In this document: positions 1 through 11,099 of the stretch, piece by piece
Position numbering within the stretch: position 1 is the first letter of the stretch
How the letters are laid out: every line of letters starts with the position of its first letter
The notes under the pieces: model-generated
What the model was told of the DNA's origin: nothing
Databases searched by the model: none
What the model saw: the letters and a program-made list of their open reading frames with translations, nothing else
Position numbers and translations under genes: made by a program
Source of the DNA: Sequoia sempervirens
Lineage: Eukaryota > Streptophyta > Pinopsida > Cupressales > Cupressaceae
NCBI GenBank assembly: GCA_007258455.2
Contig: VDFB02193867.1
Coordinates: forward strand, 525,698,189 to 525,762,188
Length of the DNA: 64,000 bases
Reading direction: 5' to 3'

Positions 1-235
1 CCAATGTTAAAACAATGTGTAAGCTAGAAATTAATGCTTCATATTCCATTGTGTTGTTTGTGCATAGGAAGTTTATGTGATATGATAAGAAAATAGGATT
101 TTCTATGAGCATGACTAATATAACCCCAACACTAGAGCCTATTCTACAGTTAGAGCTGTCAAAGTATAATTCCAATGTTTCTTCATCTTTCTGAATAGTC
201 AACACATTCTCATTCGGAAATGCTTATATATTAGG
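1..235 (-). pseudogene. T1 second (archaeal-like) RNase H, partial
   Basis: The minus strand reads LELYFDSSNCRMGS followed by FLCTNNTMEYEAL. These match the two signature blocks of the additional RNase H of Tat elements: the first catalytic Asp in a YFDG-like context and Glu in an AEYEAL-like context. It lies downstream of the RT-linked RNase H, the classical Tat order. The domain is cut by the window start, so later catalytic residues cannot be judged. The homologous domain of T2 is at 10161-10430. Confidence 0.6.
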
Positions 236-820
236 TAATGCCAGGGGAGAGGGAGCATCTGATAAGTGGTCAGTTAAGGCTTGTCCTTTAATTCCTTTTT
301 GTGAAAAAAACATAATGTCAAACTCAGTTAACATCATAACCCATTTAGCTAAGTGTCCCAATAAATTTATTTAAGTGAAAAAATGTTTTAAAGGATCGAA
401 TTTTGTCATTACATGTATTTGAGTATTTAGTAAATAATGTCTCAACTTACTATTAGTAAATACAAGAGAAAAACATTTTTTCTCTATCATTGTGTATCAT
501 TTCTCATAATCAATTAGAGTTCAATTAATGTAATAAACAAGGTGTTCTTTACCATTTTCATCTTGTTGGGCCAACAATGCTATGAGAGCATGGGTCAATG
601 TTGCTACATAAAGTATGAATGGTTTGTTTGTCATACTAGGTTGTATAATAGGTGGAGTGGCAAGATAATCTTTCAAACTCTCAAAATCCTATTTACAATC
701 CTCATTCCAATTAAATTGCACATATTTCTTTAGGAGATGTGTAAATGGTAACGTTTCGTCTGCTAGGGATGCCACAAAATGATAGATAGCCTGAATTATT
801 CCTTATAAAGTGCGTAATTG
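236..820 (-). pseudogene. T1 RT-linked RNase H, decayed
   Basis: The minus strand reads fragments such as FESLKDYLATPPIIQP and KPFILYVATLTHALIALLAQ, then LAKWVMMLTEFDIMF, characteristic of the RNase H that follows RT in Tat polyproteins. In an active element it removes the RNA strand of the RNA/DNA hybrid. Stops and frame changes interrupt the reading, so it is a pseudogene. The T2 copy at 10440-11050 has the same blocks in the same order. Confidence 0.6.
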
Positions 821-989
821 AGAAATGTTTCTAGGAGGTGGTATGTTAACTATAGCATAAATTTTATTCATGTCCACCTCAATGCCCCTATGAAATATGA
901 TAAAACCTACAAATTTTCCACTATCTACACCAAAGACATTTTTTTTGGATTCAATCTCATATTATATTTTTGCATTCACTCAAAGATCT

Positions 990-1790
990 TCCAAAGTATA
1001 TTCACATTATCTTGTTGAGTTAAAGATTTGGCTAGAATGTTGTCAACATAATCTTCTAAGATCTTATTTATACAATCATGAAATATAAATGTCATAGCTC
1101 ATTGATATGTTGCACCCATATTATTTAATCCAAAAGGCAGCATTAATGAGCAAAATATTCCCCAAGCTATTGTAAATGTTGTTTTGTATTGATCTTGAGG
1201 GTTGATAAAGATTTGATTATATCCAGTAAATCCATCCATGAATTAAAAAGAATAATGTCCCACAGTTGATTCCACTATCATGTCAATATTAGGAAGAGGA
1301 AAATCATCTTTTAAAGATGCTTTATTCAAATCATGAAAGTTCATACACATCCTAATACAATTATTATTTTTTGTGACTGTGACAATGCTCAAGATCTAAA
1401 GAAAATAATCAATAGGTCAAATAAACACAACATCAAGAAGTTTTTAATCTTGGCCTTAACTAGTAAGGCTATCTTAGGGTTTATCTTTTCTATCTTTTGT
1501 CTAACAGGTTTAGCATTTTTAGTGAGGACTATATTGTGTGTTACAATCTTAGTGTTAATTCCAAGCATATCCAAATGATTCCTAGGGAAAACTTTGAGAA
1601 AGTCATGAAGTAAAGTTGCATGGTCATCTTGTTCTTCATCATCAATGCACTTTCCTATCCTAATAACTTCTTCTTCATTGTTAATGCCCATTGGTATATC
1701 AATTGTATCTCCTAAAGGAAGTGCATTATGTTTTTGGAAATTCAGGGTTGTATTCTTCGTTGTTCTTATCAATCTCATTACTTTCCTCAT
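990..1790 (-). pseudogene. T1 reverse transcriptase N-terminus and palm
   Basis: The first part (about 1400-1790) reads LGINTKIVTHNIVLTKNAKP and PVRQKIEKINP, the conserved entry to Tat-lineage RT. It continues through RMCMNFHDLNKASLKDDF to PFGLNNMGATYQ. The catalytic box near 1039-1050 reads YVDN instead of YVDD, so the second catalytic Asp has become Asn. There is also a frameshift around 1200. Both lesions would abolish polymerase activity. T2 at 11279-11294 still has YVDD. Confidence 0.8.
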
Positions 1791-1851
1791 GTTTATCTTT
1801 TTGCTTGGTAGTAATCATAGCACACATAACCCTTTTCTTTTTAGGAGTATA

Positions 1852-2700
1852 TCATTTATCATAAAATCCTAACATTTCTTTCAAGGTGTCATCATCTTCA
1901 AAGAACTCTAATGATGCTTCACAATTTGAATCAATCAATTTCATGTGCTTTAAGGTGAGAGTTGTTTTAGGATTGCACATAATGGTGTTGATGTTTAGCG
2001 AAGTTATTTTCATTTTTTGTGTTATCTTAGAAGGGAAATACCCCAAACCACTTATTGTTTCTTATGTGTTAGGCTCTACAAAAACATGGATTCCTTGTTC
2101 TTTCTTTCCAAATCCTTTTCCACTATAACCCAATTGTTTCATAAGCTCATAACCTCTCCCATAAATTCTTTTCATTTCCTTCTAGTTTGGTGGTTGTTGA
2201 TAGTCTATCTCATTGAAGTTTGTTGTGTACCTAGTGTCTTTTTCTAGAGTGGATGAGGTAGATTCTTGTGATTTTTCTTCCAAGTTCTATGTTGACATTA
2301 CCATTGGTTATTTTTGTTTCTTAGTTTCTTTTGTATTCTCCCATAAATGATGGTATGAACACTAAGGAACCCCAATTATCTTCCAATAACTATGATACTT
2401 TTCTCATCTCTAGTTTCTCTTCTTTCATATGCTCTATGTTCAAAGTTGGAATTAATGTATTCAGAGGATTTATCTTTCCTTTTTCAACAAGTCGAGGTTA
2501 GATCATGTTTGCATCTATTGGTTTCAGTTTGTCATAACAAGCCTTAGTGGATGAGACTTGTGATATTCCATCCTCAAGGGATTCATCTAACATGTAAAAG
2601 TCATCACTACTAAAAGGATCGAGGGTTAGGTTAACTTGGAAAAAGAGATTTGACATATTCGAATAACTATGCTTTCTCCAAGTGGTTCATTGGTTTGTAG
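1852..2700 (-). pseudogene. T1 G-patch and gag-pol linker region
   Basis: At about 2070-2180 the minus strand reads RGYELMKQLGYSGKGFGKK followed by EQGI. The glycine spacing fits a G-patch, a nucleic-acid-binding module known between protease and RT in some plant Tat-type polyproteins. One in-frame TAA separates it from a further reading frame ending at 1852 (ends TLKEMLGFYDK). Upstream, to about 2660, a weaker reading frame with several stops is visible. G-patch assignment is by motif only; no zinc ligands or protease signature were found here. Confidence 0.55.
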
Positions 2701-2812
2701 GTGTTTTTGTTTTTTTTTCTAATGAATTCCAAATGTAATATAGTCTAATTGAACTATGAACTAATGCTAAAAATTAAAATTATAGTAATCTAATACTATC
2801 CACAATTAAAAT

Positions 2813-3075
2813 TGATAGAGTGAATAACCCAAGATTATCAACTGTAGAAAACCTTCATGAAAGCAAGAGAGACAACATTGCCATTTCACCAAACAAGTAG
2901 TGTAAAAATATGAGATAATAAAAATGCATATGTTACATGATTTTAAAGCCATGAAAATTCATAGACAAGTGAGAAACTTCACAACATGGGAAAAAATACC
3001 TAGGAGTAACTAAATGAAAAAGTTAATCTAAATGAAAGCCTAAGTAAACTTAAGCATAAATAAAATTTTCTAACA
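2813..3075 (-). repeat. L 3' LTR (left copy)
   Basis: Near-identical to 5995-6259 along its length. Plus-strand ends are TGATAGAG and TTCTAACA, so the TG...CA rule holds. The adjoining CACCCCCTTA (minus: TAAGGGGGTG) is the polypurine tract, which fixes the orientation as minus. Confidence 0.9.
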
Positions 3076-3087
3076 CACCCCCTTAAG
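3076..3087 (-). promoter_or_regulatory. L polypurine tract
   Basis: The minus strand reads TTAAGGGGGTG directly before the LTR start TGTTAG. This is the expected primer site for plus-strand DNA synthesis. Confidence 0.7.
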
Positions 3088-3511
3088 TGTAACTTAGGGA
3101 GAATGCAAAGATGAAGATGTAGTATGAGTCCTGACTACACAACCATGTTAGGTACCCATTTACAATAGAAAAAGTAAATCTCTCGCAACTGGAGAAAAGG
3201 AAAAAGACCATTTGGGAAAAAAACCCCTCTCCAAAAGATAGAAAAGAAAACCAAAAAAATTGATACATGGATGGAGGTCTCAATCACACCCCCCAGGGAC
3301 TACATACATCATATTTATACAATCAATAGCCCCTGATAAAAGGGAAAGAGAGAGACTATATATCCCCCCCACAATGTCTAATCACCTGCAAAAATGGTAA
3401 GTTCCTGAAGACAAAACATGATGGACAGTGTCAAAAAACAACTTGTCTCCCTTTCGGAAGAAAAAAAACCAAATAGAAATGCAGGTATGCTTCCCAAAGA
3501 AGCATGAATAT

Positions 3512-4205
3512 TTATGATGATGTCTCTAGAATCTGTTCATGTGTCACCAAGACCTTGGAAGATGATGTCACAAACCAATTAGGAACATGCCCAATCACAA
3601 CAAAAGGTGACAAACAAGGTACCACTTGAAACTGATTCTGAAAAATATTCATAGACCAAAATGGGGTGACAATAGTTGTAAAACAACTATCATCAAATAG
3701 GAGGTATATACCCTCAAATGTGTCCTCCAAATCTAATATGTGAGATTCCACAAACAATGAACCAATTTCCTCCAAATACGAATCCCAATCAGGAAGACAA
3801 TGGAATACTAGTGATGAATCACTAGATGTGCACAATGAATCATCAACAAAAAATGAATGGTCCTATAGAATAGGAATGATATGAGTCTCAATCAATGACT
3901 GCACAATGAATCACTGAAGGAAAAGGTACATCAACTATCTCTGATGGAGAAGAAGGAACATCTGAAGAACCCTCGTCATCCTCATCTAAACATTCAAAGT
4001 ATTCCAAAACTTCAAAATCCTGCATAGTAGTATGATCATAGAGTATCATGTCTGAAAAATGAAGAGGCACAAGACAATCTGAAACAGGATCATCTGGGAA
4101 TGGATGAGTATCAAGATCTCCATTTATTTCCCAAGTTTTAATCCAAAGAATATGAGGAGACTCAAAATGATCAATAGCATCTAAAGTGGCATCATCAATA
4201 TGCAA
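3512..4205 (-). CDS. L acidic orphan ORF (two frames, about 210 codons)
   Basis: Two overlapping-by-position minus-strand reading frames lie side by side: 3888-4205 and 3512-about 3887, apparently one ORF split by a frameshift. The product is strongly acidic, with clusters such as YFECLDEDDEGSSD and HPFPDDPVSDCLVPLHF. I see no zinc knuckle, protease DSG, RT box, membrane segment or signal peptide, and do not recognise the family. It is the only substantial ORF of L and lies in the element's sense direction, so it may be a gag remnant or an accessory protein. The initiation codon is uncertain; no ATG is clearly preferred. Confidence 0.35.
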
Positions 4206-5980
4206 TGCAATAACTCCTAGGACATGATCCCTTTCACAATTCCATGCAAACTTCTTACTATTAGTACTAGGAAGGGGAACAAGATTATATATATGGAAAA
4301 AGATGAATCCATCTCAAGTGTTTCAATATACCATCTCTCCATTATGTATAATTTCCCCTTTCCAACATAATCACAATAGGATGAAAAGAAAACCACGTGA
4401 AAAACTATGACAAATCTCCAAAAAACAACAAGACACTAACCTTCAACAACCAATACAAACTCCCAAATACTGCAAATGAAGCGAGACCAATAGAAAAATT
4501 CAATGGATTAAGAGCACCACCAAACAAAAAAATATGAGATCAATTCCTCAACCACTGCAAAGGTGACAAAAATACCTTTTTGTTGATATATTATTTGTGA
4601 AAATTGGTCTCTGATTGCAAAAGATATGATGAAATGAAAAAAAGGTCCTATAAAGGCACTTTTGGCATCTTCAGGAGCCCTCAATCACACCATACAACCA
4701 CCATGAGCATCCTCGGTAGCAAAAAAAATGGACCCAATCAATCAGGCCTTGCCAAGCCACCAAGCCAATTTTAGTATAACACAATCACCAAGCACCAATC
4801 ACCATGCGTAGGAGACAACCACTTCATAATCTGTGAGTCTTGCTCACAACAATAAGAGGCACTACAATACTATATCAAGGGAAAAAAGTGATCCACCACT
4901 GCCAATGTGGGATAAAATTCCCAAAATAAGTTGAAAAGGCTCTTGAGAACTAGGGCCCACACCACTGCACAATAAAGCCCTAAATATTTATTTGCAAACT
5001 TTATAAATGTATAATGTTTGATATCACCGCAATCAATTGTCACTACTACAAACAAGAACAAGCAATCCCCTCCAAAATGTGCATCTCTATTAGATATGAT
5101 GCCTGATATTTTAAACACCTCTCGTGCAAAATATATGCTAGAGAAGAAAAAAACATCTCAAGTAGAATCATGCCTCATAGTGAAGAGAGGAGTGTTGCTA
5201 AGGGAAGAATATTTGGCCTCTAGTCAAAAATTCAAACCAACCTCCAAACAAAAATCCTTCACTCCAATATGCGGGTCTTCTTTTCAAAATACACCCAAAA
5301 ATACAGCATGCCTCCAAATGTCTAGCACATCTAGTGAGGAGATGAATCGCTGCTTGGAGAAGAATTGACAACAATTGAAGGGGTTTTCTTCGCTGCTTGG
5401 AGAGGAATTGAAAACAATTGAAGGGTTTTTTTTTGCTGCTCAAGACCCTCCAATAGGTAACCAAAAAATGCCTCTCCAAGGCCTAGATAAATGATTCCTA
5501 CACACAGGGATTACACCCAACCAAGCAAATAACCTAGCCAAGTAATTAGGAACAAATCAAAACAAAGCCTCTAGAAGAAAATAATGTCTTAGCAATTTAA
5601 ATCACACCCTCCAAAAGACTCTGCCACCTCCCAAGCAAAAAATGAGTGAAACACAAGAAGGAAGGAAGCCAAAACAACAAAAATAAGAAAATAGCCTCCA
5701 AAAATCAAAACCTTCTTCAATTAGCAAATTGTGCCCACTAGACAGAGAAATCGGGCTCTCATTTGCAAATTAATGCCTCCAAAAATAAAAAATGGTCCTC
5801 CCACTAGTTTTTATCGCTACCTCTAGTGAAGAAACAAATCAAACACCTTCACAAATTCCCAGCCAGCAAACTAGAGAAAATCAATAATCAAAGGCAATTT
5901 TGAAATTTAGAAAATTTCAAATGTCGAGCAAATCAATCTCAAAACTCTGGTGAAAACTCTCATGAAGGAGTTGTAGTGGG
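4206..5980 (-). other. L internal region without recognised coding sequence
   Basis: Apart from the 45 bp duplication at 5347-5436, I see only AT-rich sequence with short open stretches on both strands that resemble nothing known. In element orientation this is the 5' leader between the primer site and the acidic ORF. Confidence 0.5.
5347..5436. repeat. Two-copy tandem repeat of about 45 bp
   Basis: The units share CGCTGCTTGGAGA followed by GGAATTG-like and CAATTGAAGG blocks and a T-rich end. It lies in the leader of L. A third, shorter trace (TTGCTGCTCAAGA) follows. Confidence 0.7.
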
Positions 5981-5994
5981 TGGCTCTTATACCA
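5981..5994 (-). promoter_or_regulatory. L primer binding site (initiator tRNA-Met type)
   Basis: The minus strand reads TGGTATAAGAGCCA immediately after the LTR end. It differs from the usual plant site TGGTATCAGAGC at one position. This fixes the 5' end of L at the right. Confidence 0.85.
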
Positions 5995-6259
5995 TGATAG
6001 AGTGAATAAACCAAGATCATCAACTACAAAAAACCTTCATGAAAGTGAGAGATACAACACTGCCATTTCACGAAACAAGGAGTGTTAAAACATGAGATAA
6101 TAAAAATGCATATGTTACATGCTTTTAAAGCCATGAAAATGCATAGACGGGTGAGAAACTTCCTAGCACAGGAAAAACTACCTAGGAGTAACTAAATGAA
6201 AAAATTAATCTAAAGGAAAGCCTATGTAAACTTAAGAGTAAATAAAATTTACTCTAACA
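5995..6259 (-). repeat. L 5' LTR (right copy)
   Basis: Partner of 2813-3075. It has plus-strand ends TGATAGAG and CTCTAACA and adjoins the primer binding site. Small differences from the left copy show the insertion is not recent. Confidence 0.9.
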
Positions 6260-6400
6260 ATAATGAATATAAACTATGCTAATTCTAATAATTTGTATGT
6301 AACAAAAACTCAACAAATTGAAACTAATAGCTAATAGCAGCAAACAGAAACACAAAAACAGAGAATTCAATGCTATAAAATGCAACTTAAAATTTAAAAT

Positions 6401-6434
6401 GGGACTAAATTGTCCAAAGTGGTGTATTAGTCCC
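6401..6434. repeat. Inverted-repeat motif copy 1
   Basis: Arms GGGACTAA and TTAGTCCC pair perfectly. The inner part is weakly paired (G-T pairs if RNA). Confidence 0.6.
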
Positions 6435-6528
6435 AAACAGGGTTTTTGAGAGATTTGTGTAGTGAATAATAAATAGTAAGCACAAAATACATAGAAATGA
6501 GGAAAAATATCCTGTATTGGGACTAAAC

Positions 6529-6552
6529 CACCCAAACAGGCGTATGAGTCCT
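6529..6552. repeat. Inverted-repeat motif copy 2
   Basis: Arms GGGACTAAACCACC and GGCGTATGAGTCC around a short loop, with some mismatches. Confidence 0.55.
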
Positions 6553-7201
6553 AGGTGAGGATTTTTGCACTCTTTTCAACCAATTTTTTGTGAATGTTAT
6601 GTTTTTTTGTTTTGGATGATGTCTAAGCTAAGTGTGAATGAATATTTTAGATGATTTTCAATGATGCAAGATGCAAAAATGCAAGCTATATGCATTTTCA
6701 CTAATGCAAGATTTAGAAACCCTAGAATACCAATTAACTAATGCAAACCCTAATGCAATGTTAATGCAAGCTAAATATAGGATAATGATGCACTCCAATT
6801 CAAAATAAAGATGTTCTAAATGCAGGTTCAACAAAATGAAAAGGTTGAAAATTGTAGGTTCTATGCTTGGGAGATAGAATAATTTTCTACACTCTCTCAT
6901 TCAAGGAAAACCCTATAGATCTCAATCTAAGGTATGCAAAGGAGAAAGTGATCTTTCAATAGGGTTATCCTAGGGTATGATTAGAAACTAAAGACTGGTT
7001 CACCACCAAGATAGGGATTGGAAAGACTAATGAAATGAAAGACCTAATGTTAAAACCTAGAGCAATGCAAAAAATTCACTAAATGATCTAAATAATGTAA
7101 ATTTGAACAACAAACTGGGAAAACATAGAAGTGCACCTATAAATCTGAAGGAGTTCATAATCCACTCTAAAATGTTGAAAATTATTCTTTTAGGGCACAC
7201 T

Positions 7202-7235
7202 GGGACTCATACACGACTTCTAGTGCATCAATCCC
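7202..7235. repeat. Inverted-repeat motif copy 3
   Basis: Arms GGGACTCATACAC and GTGCATCAATCCC. Confidence 0.6.
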
Positions 7236-7315
7236 AGTCTAGGGTTTCTAGACTAGAACATGTTTCTGATAGTACAGACTCGAGATCTTCTAAAATCTAG
7301 AAATTTTCTTGTAGT

Positions 7316-7349
7316 GGGACTCATACACAAATTTTGGTGTATCGGTCCC
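7316..7349. repeat. Inverted-repeat motif copy 4
   Basis: Arms GGGACTCATACAC and GTGTATCGGTCCC around an A/T loop. Confidence 0.65.
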
Positions 7350-8968
7350 ATTCTACTTTTTCAAGAATTCCAAGTTTATATTTGTACTCCAATCTTTTCC
7401 CTTCCTTCCCAAACTAATTTTCAAATTTGGACCTATAAAAAGACATGTAAAACGTAATATAGTGTTGATTTGTTTATGGGGATTTTGCTCAGTCAGACCC
7501 ATAGTTTTGTAATTAAACCTTGATAAAAAAAATGGATCTTGAATGTAAATGTGAACATAAACCCTAAACTTAAGTGTGTCTAAGATTAGAAAATTTGAAA
7601 TGTAATGCAACCCTATTCAATTTTTCTAAAAATGAGATGCAAGAGTGAAACATGGACATGAATGACTCACTTTGGGAGATGTCTAATAACCTGAATAAGC
7701 CATGATACATGCATGTACCTTCCTTAGGGTGAAAGTAGAGTGATAATGGAGGATGGAATCACTTAGGAAACAAGTCATTAGGCTTGGCTTGATAGCTAGT
7801 TGTATCTCCCCAACCTATAATCCATCATGATTCACCATGGGCAACCATAATAAACCCTTGACAATGCTAGATCTTGGATGAAAGTGAGCTTGAAGACCTA
7901 TAAAAACACAATAATACTGCTCCAAGGCTTCAACTTTTCTAATTACTTATTCTTGAATGCTCTTGTGAAGAATTCTTGAATGTTCTTCAATTCTTGGATC
8001 TTGAAATTTGGTATGTGCAGGATCATCATGCAAAAAACAGGCCCTTAAGTGGTGAAAAATTTAGAGAAATGAGAGTTAGGAAACTTGACGTAAAAATTTG
8101 AATAAGTTATCTATATTATTTCAAAAATATGTAAGAATAGAATATGTAGCAAATTGAATGTAGTTTCTAAGTTCTACTAGGTTTATTTTTTTTTTAAATT
8201 ATTTGGTGAAAATTTAAAATTTCAATGCAGTACTTAAATTTAGGGGAAAAAATAAGTAGGTGTCTTTCTAACCACCCTAACCACAATAAAATGATAATTA
8301 TTTTTTATAACATTTTAGATATAGGTAGAGGACTCATGTCTTGATGTGATGCATATTTTTTTGTAATTTTTTTCCATGTAAATAATTAATTATGAATTTT
8401 TTATTACTTTTAAAAAATATAAAAAACTCATATGTCTGAGCACGTTAATTTGGTCAAAACATCATGAAATTCATTTTTTTAATCTAATAGTATGTGAATC
8501 ATAGAATGTGATGCATGTTTCGGATTCAAAAAATGTGATACCATTTGAAAGCTATAGATGTTATTCAATTAGCCTATCAATCCTATCAATCAGGACTTTA
8601 GTCATAATTCAAATAGAAAATGAATAATAATTATTTATTAAATTCAAAGTAAATCATAATTTATATTGGTGGAAAGTTGAGAATCTCCTTTAGAAACCCT
8701 TTTAATTTCATCAATTTTGGGTTAAAAAATTCATCAGCCACATACCCTACACGTACCCATCATATCACCACTTTTTGGCTCATCATGATCTTGCACATGC
8801 CCAATTGCTCTTCTAGATTATTTTTTAGATGAAAAATGACTTTAGAAGCTTGTTTATATAGGCATTACACCTAATTTTCTATTACTTAGATCTCAAAATC
8901 TGACATCAACCAAAAAATTGAATAAAAAACTTGAATTTCTCGCTTAAACCCTAAAAATAGGCCACATA

Positions 8969-9001
8969 GGACTCTTACACCACTTGTGGCATATGGCTCC
9001 C
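8969..9001. repeat. Inverted-repeat motif copy 5
   Basis: Arms GGACTCTTACACC and GGCATATGGCTCC; degenerate. Confidence 0.5.
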
Positions 9002-9007
9002 ACTTAG

Positions 9008-9042
9008 GGGGCCTCATATGCCCATGGTGGTGTATGAGTCCC
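9008..9042. repeat. Inverted-repeat motif copy 6
   Basis: Arms GGGCCTCATATGCC and GGTGTATGAGTCCC. It follows copy 5 almost directly. Confidence 0.65.
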
Positions 9043-9239
9043 ACCCTAGATTTTTGGGGTGGGCCAATGAAAAAATTGATGTTTTTACTGATTTTATTGG
9101 GATTTTAGTTGAAATAAGCCTCAAGATCCAAAATAAAGGGTCTTAGGGGCCTAATAATGGTCATTTAAAAGGGATTTTAATGCAAGGTTGCTAAAATAGG
9201 TCCAAATTAAGTGTGAAATTTTACCTTCTCCAAGAGCGT

Positions 9240-9960
9240 ACAATTTTCTATACTACACATAGAATTAAGTCAAGAGTCCTGCTAGTTGATTCTACTTGTC
9301 CATTTGATTATGGGTAATATGGTGTCAAAAAGCGATGTTGAATATGAAAGGTTTCCAAGAAATTTTTCATGTCATTATTCTTAAATGGAGTTCCATTATC
9401 TAAAATCAATGTGGAGGGAAGACCAAAGTGAGCAATAATGTGCTCCAATACAAAGCGACATATTGCATCAGTTATCATGGAATGAAGAAGAATAGCTTCT
9501 ACCCATTTTGTAAAATAATCAGTTGTAGTAATTATAAACATATGTCCAGTGGAAGAAGGTGGTGATATTTTTCCAATAAGATCCAAACCCCAAACCGCAA
9601 ATGGCCAAATAGGAACTTGGGCATGAAGCTCAAAAGAAGGAGTATGAATCAAATTATTGTGCTCTTGAAATTTATGGCATTTCTTAATGTCCGTAAAATA
9701 ATCTCATTCCATATGTATCCAGTAGTATCCTATATGAATTAATTTTTGAACTAACAATCTTCCTCCAAAATTTCCTCCACAAGCACCTGCATGTCCTTCA
9801 TCATGTGCTATAGGGATTTCAAATTGTTCAAGACATCTAAGTAAAAGACCATTAAATGATCTTTTCTATAACATGTCCACAAGGATTATATAGTTAGATG
9901 CAAGTTTTTGAAGACAGACTCGAGTGTTCTTAATTGTAGGCTCAGGGAAAGTACCTTATT
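9240..9960 (-). pseudogene. T2 integrase
   Basis: The longest clean frame (9308-9652) contains WGLDLIGKISPPSSTG, TDYFTKWVEA and LPSTLILDNGTPF, giving the first two acidic residues of the DDE core. A stop then interrupts PYYP.SNGQVES, which holds the catalytic Glu. Upstream, a decayed zinc-binding segment reads AHDEGHAG ... CHKFQ, where the second Cys appears to be Phe. Reading fails near 9240, well before a normal integrase C-terminus. The role would be insertion of element DNA into the host genome. Confidence 0.8.
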
Positions 9961-10160
9961 TTAAATATTTTAATATCGTTGTGTACCATTCGCTAGATTT
10001 TTCGGTATCGGTTAATAAAACTTCTTTGCTTTTGGCATCTATTGATGGTGTAGTGTAGAAAAATGTATCCTTTGACATTTCCATACTTGATAAATCGTGG
10101 TATATTGTTAATTGTATATGATTCAAATTTATCTAATAATGTCATCATGAGGTATTTATA

Positions 10161-10430
10161 TCAAATGAGCTTATCATGATTTTCTTGATATGAACCATTT
10201 ATTTTTTTAATGACTAATAGGGAATCACCAAATATAGAGATGTGTTGTACACCTAATGCTAACACTACATGTATACCAATGATTAAAGATTCATAATTTG
10301 TAGTGTTATTTGTACATAGGAGTTTCAAATGGAAAGATAAGGGAATAGGATTAGCTGAAGGAGGAATTAGTATAACCCTATGTTGGAGCCAGTTTGACAC
10401 CTAGAACAATAAAATTACAATTCCCATGTT
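10161..10430 (-). pseudogene. T2 second (archaeal-like) RNase H
   Basis: It reads LLCTNNTTNYESLIIGIH and LGVQHISIFGDSLLVI, then KKINGSYQ. These are the middle and C-terminal blocks of the Tat additional RNase H, with the Asp of FGDS retained. The Glu of the usual AEYEAL block is Asn-Tyr-Glu here, so Glu itself is kept. It lies between the RT-linked RNase H and integrase. Confidence 0.7.
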
Positions 10431-10439
10431 TCTTTTTTT

Positions 10440-11050
10440 TTAATAGTCAACGCATTCTCATCAAGGAATGCTTCTATATTATGTAACACTAAAGGAGAGG
10501 GAGAATTAGCTAATTGGTCGGTGAAGGCCTCTCCTTTGATTTCATTTTGAGAGAAAAATTTAAGATCAAAATTAGTTAACATAACCTACTTAGCTAAGCA
10601 TTTTAGATAAATTTGTTTTAGCAAAAAGATGTTTTAGAGGATTGAATTTTTTCATCACATGAATTTTGGCATTTAATAAGTAGTGTCTCAATTTACTAGT
10701 AGCAAATATGAGAGAAAAAAATTGTTTTTCTATCATTGTATATTGTGTCTAATAATCAATCAAGGTTTTTCTAATGTAATAAATGAGATTTTCTCTACCA
10801 CTATTGTCTTGTTGAGCCAACAATGCTACAAGAGCATGGGATGATGTTGCTATATAAAGGATAAATGGTTTGTCTTGCATAGCGGGTTGTAAAATAGGTG
10901 GAGTAGCAAGATAATATTTCAAAATCTCGAAGCCCTATTTACAATCCTCATTCCACTTAAATTGAACCTCTTTCTTAAGGAGTTGTGTAAAGGGTAATGT
11001 TCAGTCTACTAAGGATCCAAAAAATGATGGATAGCTTAAATTCTTCCTTG
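10440..11050 (-). pseudogene. T2 RT-linked RNase H, decayed
   Basis: This is the same block order as T1 236-820, recognisable from shared plus-strand text such as the GCTACAAGAGCATGGG and ACAATCCTCATTCC regions. Multiple stops and small deletions are present. Identification rests mainly on its collinearity with T1. Confidence 0.55.
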
Positions 11051-11099
11051 TAAAGTACCCAATTGAGAAATATTTTTAGGAGGTGGCATGTTAATGATA

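Larger units (their letters stand above)
1..2740 (-). mobile_element. T1: Tat-type Ty3/gypsy pol fragment, cut by window start
   Basis: Reading the minus strand from right to left, this stretch gives a linker with a G-patch, the start of reverse transcriptase, RNase H, and the beginning of a second RNase H that runs off the window. That order is typical of Tat-lineage elements. The integrase and 3' LTR must lie before base 1. Several frameshifts and stops show it is dead. No LTR, primer site or gag was recognised on its 5' (right) side; the boundary near 2740 is only where coding resemblance stops. Confidence 0.75.
2813..6259 (-). mobile_element. L: small non-autonomous LTR retrotransposon
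   Basis: Two direct repeats of 263 and 265 bp flank about 2.9 kb. In minus orientation each LTR begins TGTTAG and ends CTATCA. The right LTR is followed by a primer site matching initiator tRNA-Met, and the left LTR is preceded by a polypurine tract. Flanks AAAAT (2808-2812) and ATAAT (6260-6264) are a 5 bp TSD with one mismatch. No RT or integrase is present, so it would depend on another element's enzymes. It carries an acidic ORF of unknown function. Confidence 0.85.
6260..9239. other. Non-coding AT-rich region, probably T2 3' region/LTR
   Basis: No protein domain was found on either strand. It lies just beyond the integrase of T2, where the 3' untranslated region and 3' LTR of a minus-strand Tat element would be, but it could include the 5' part of T1. 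It carries six copies of the GGGACTCAT...ATGAGTCCC inverted repeat (listed separately), the same motif found in the LTR of O. That supports an LTR-like nature. No LTR partner is inside the window. Confidence 0.4.

Noticed and set aside
5018..5368. Plus-strand open frame of 116 codons in the L leader
   Set aside because: It runs against the direction of L, has no recognisable domain, and overlaps another open frame on the minus strand; composition looks like AT-rich non-coding sequence.
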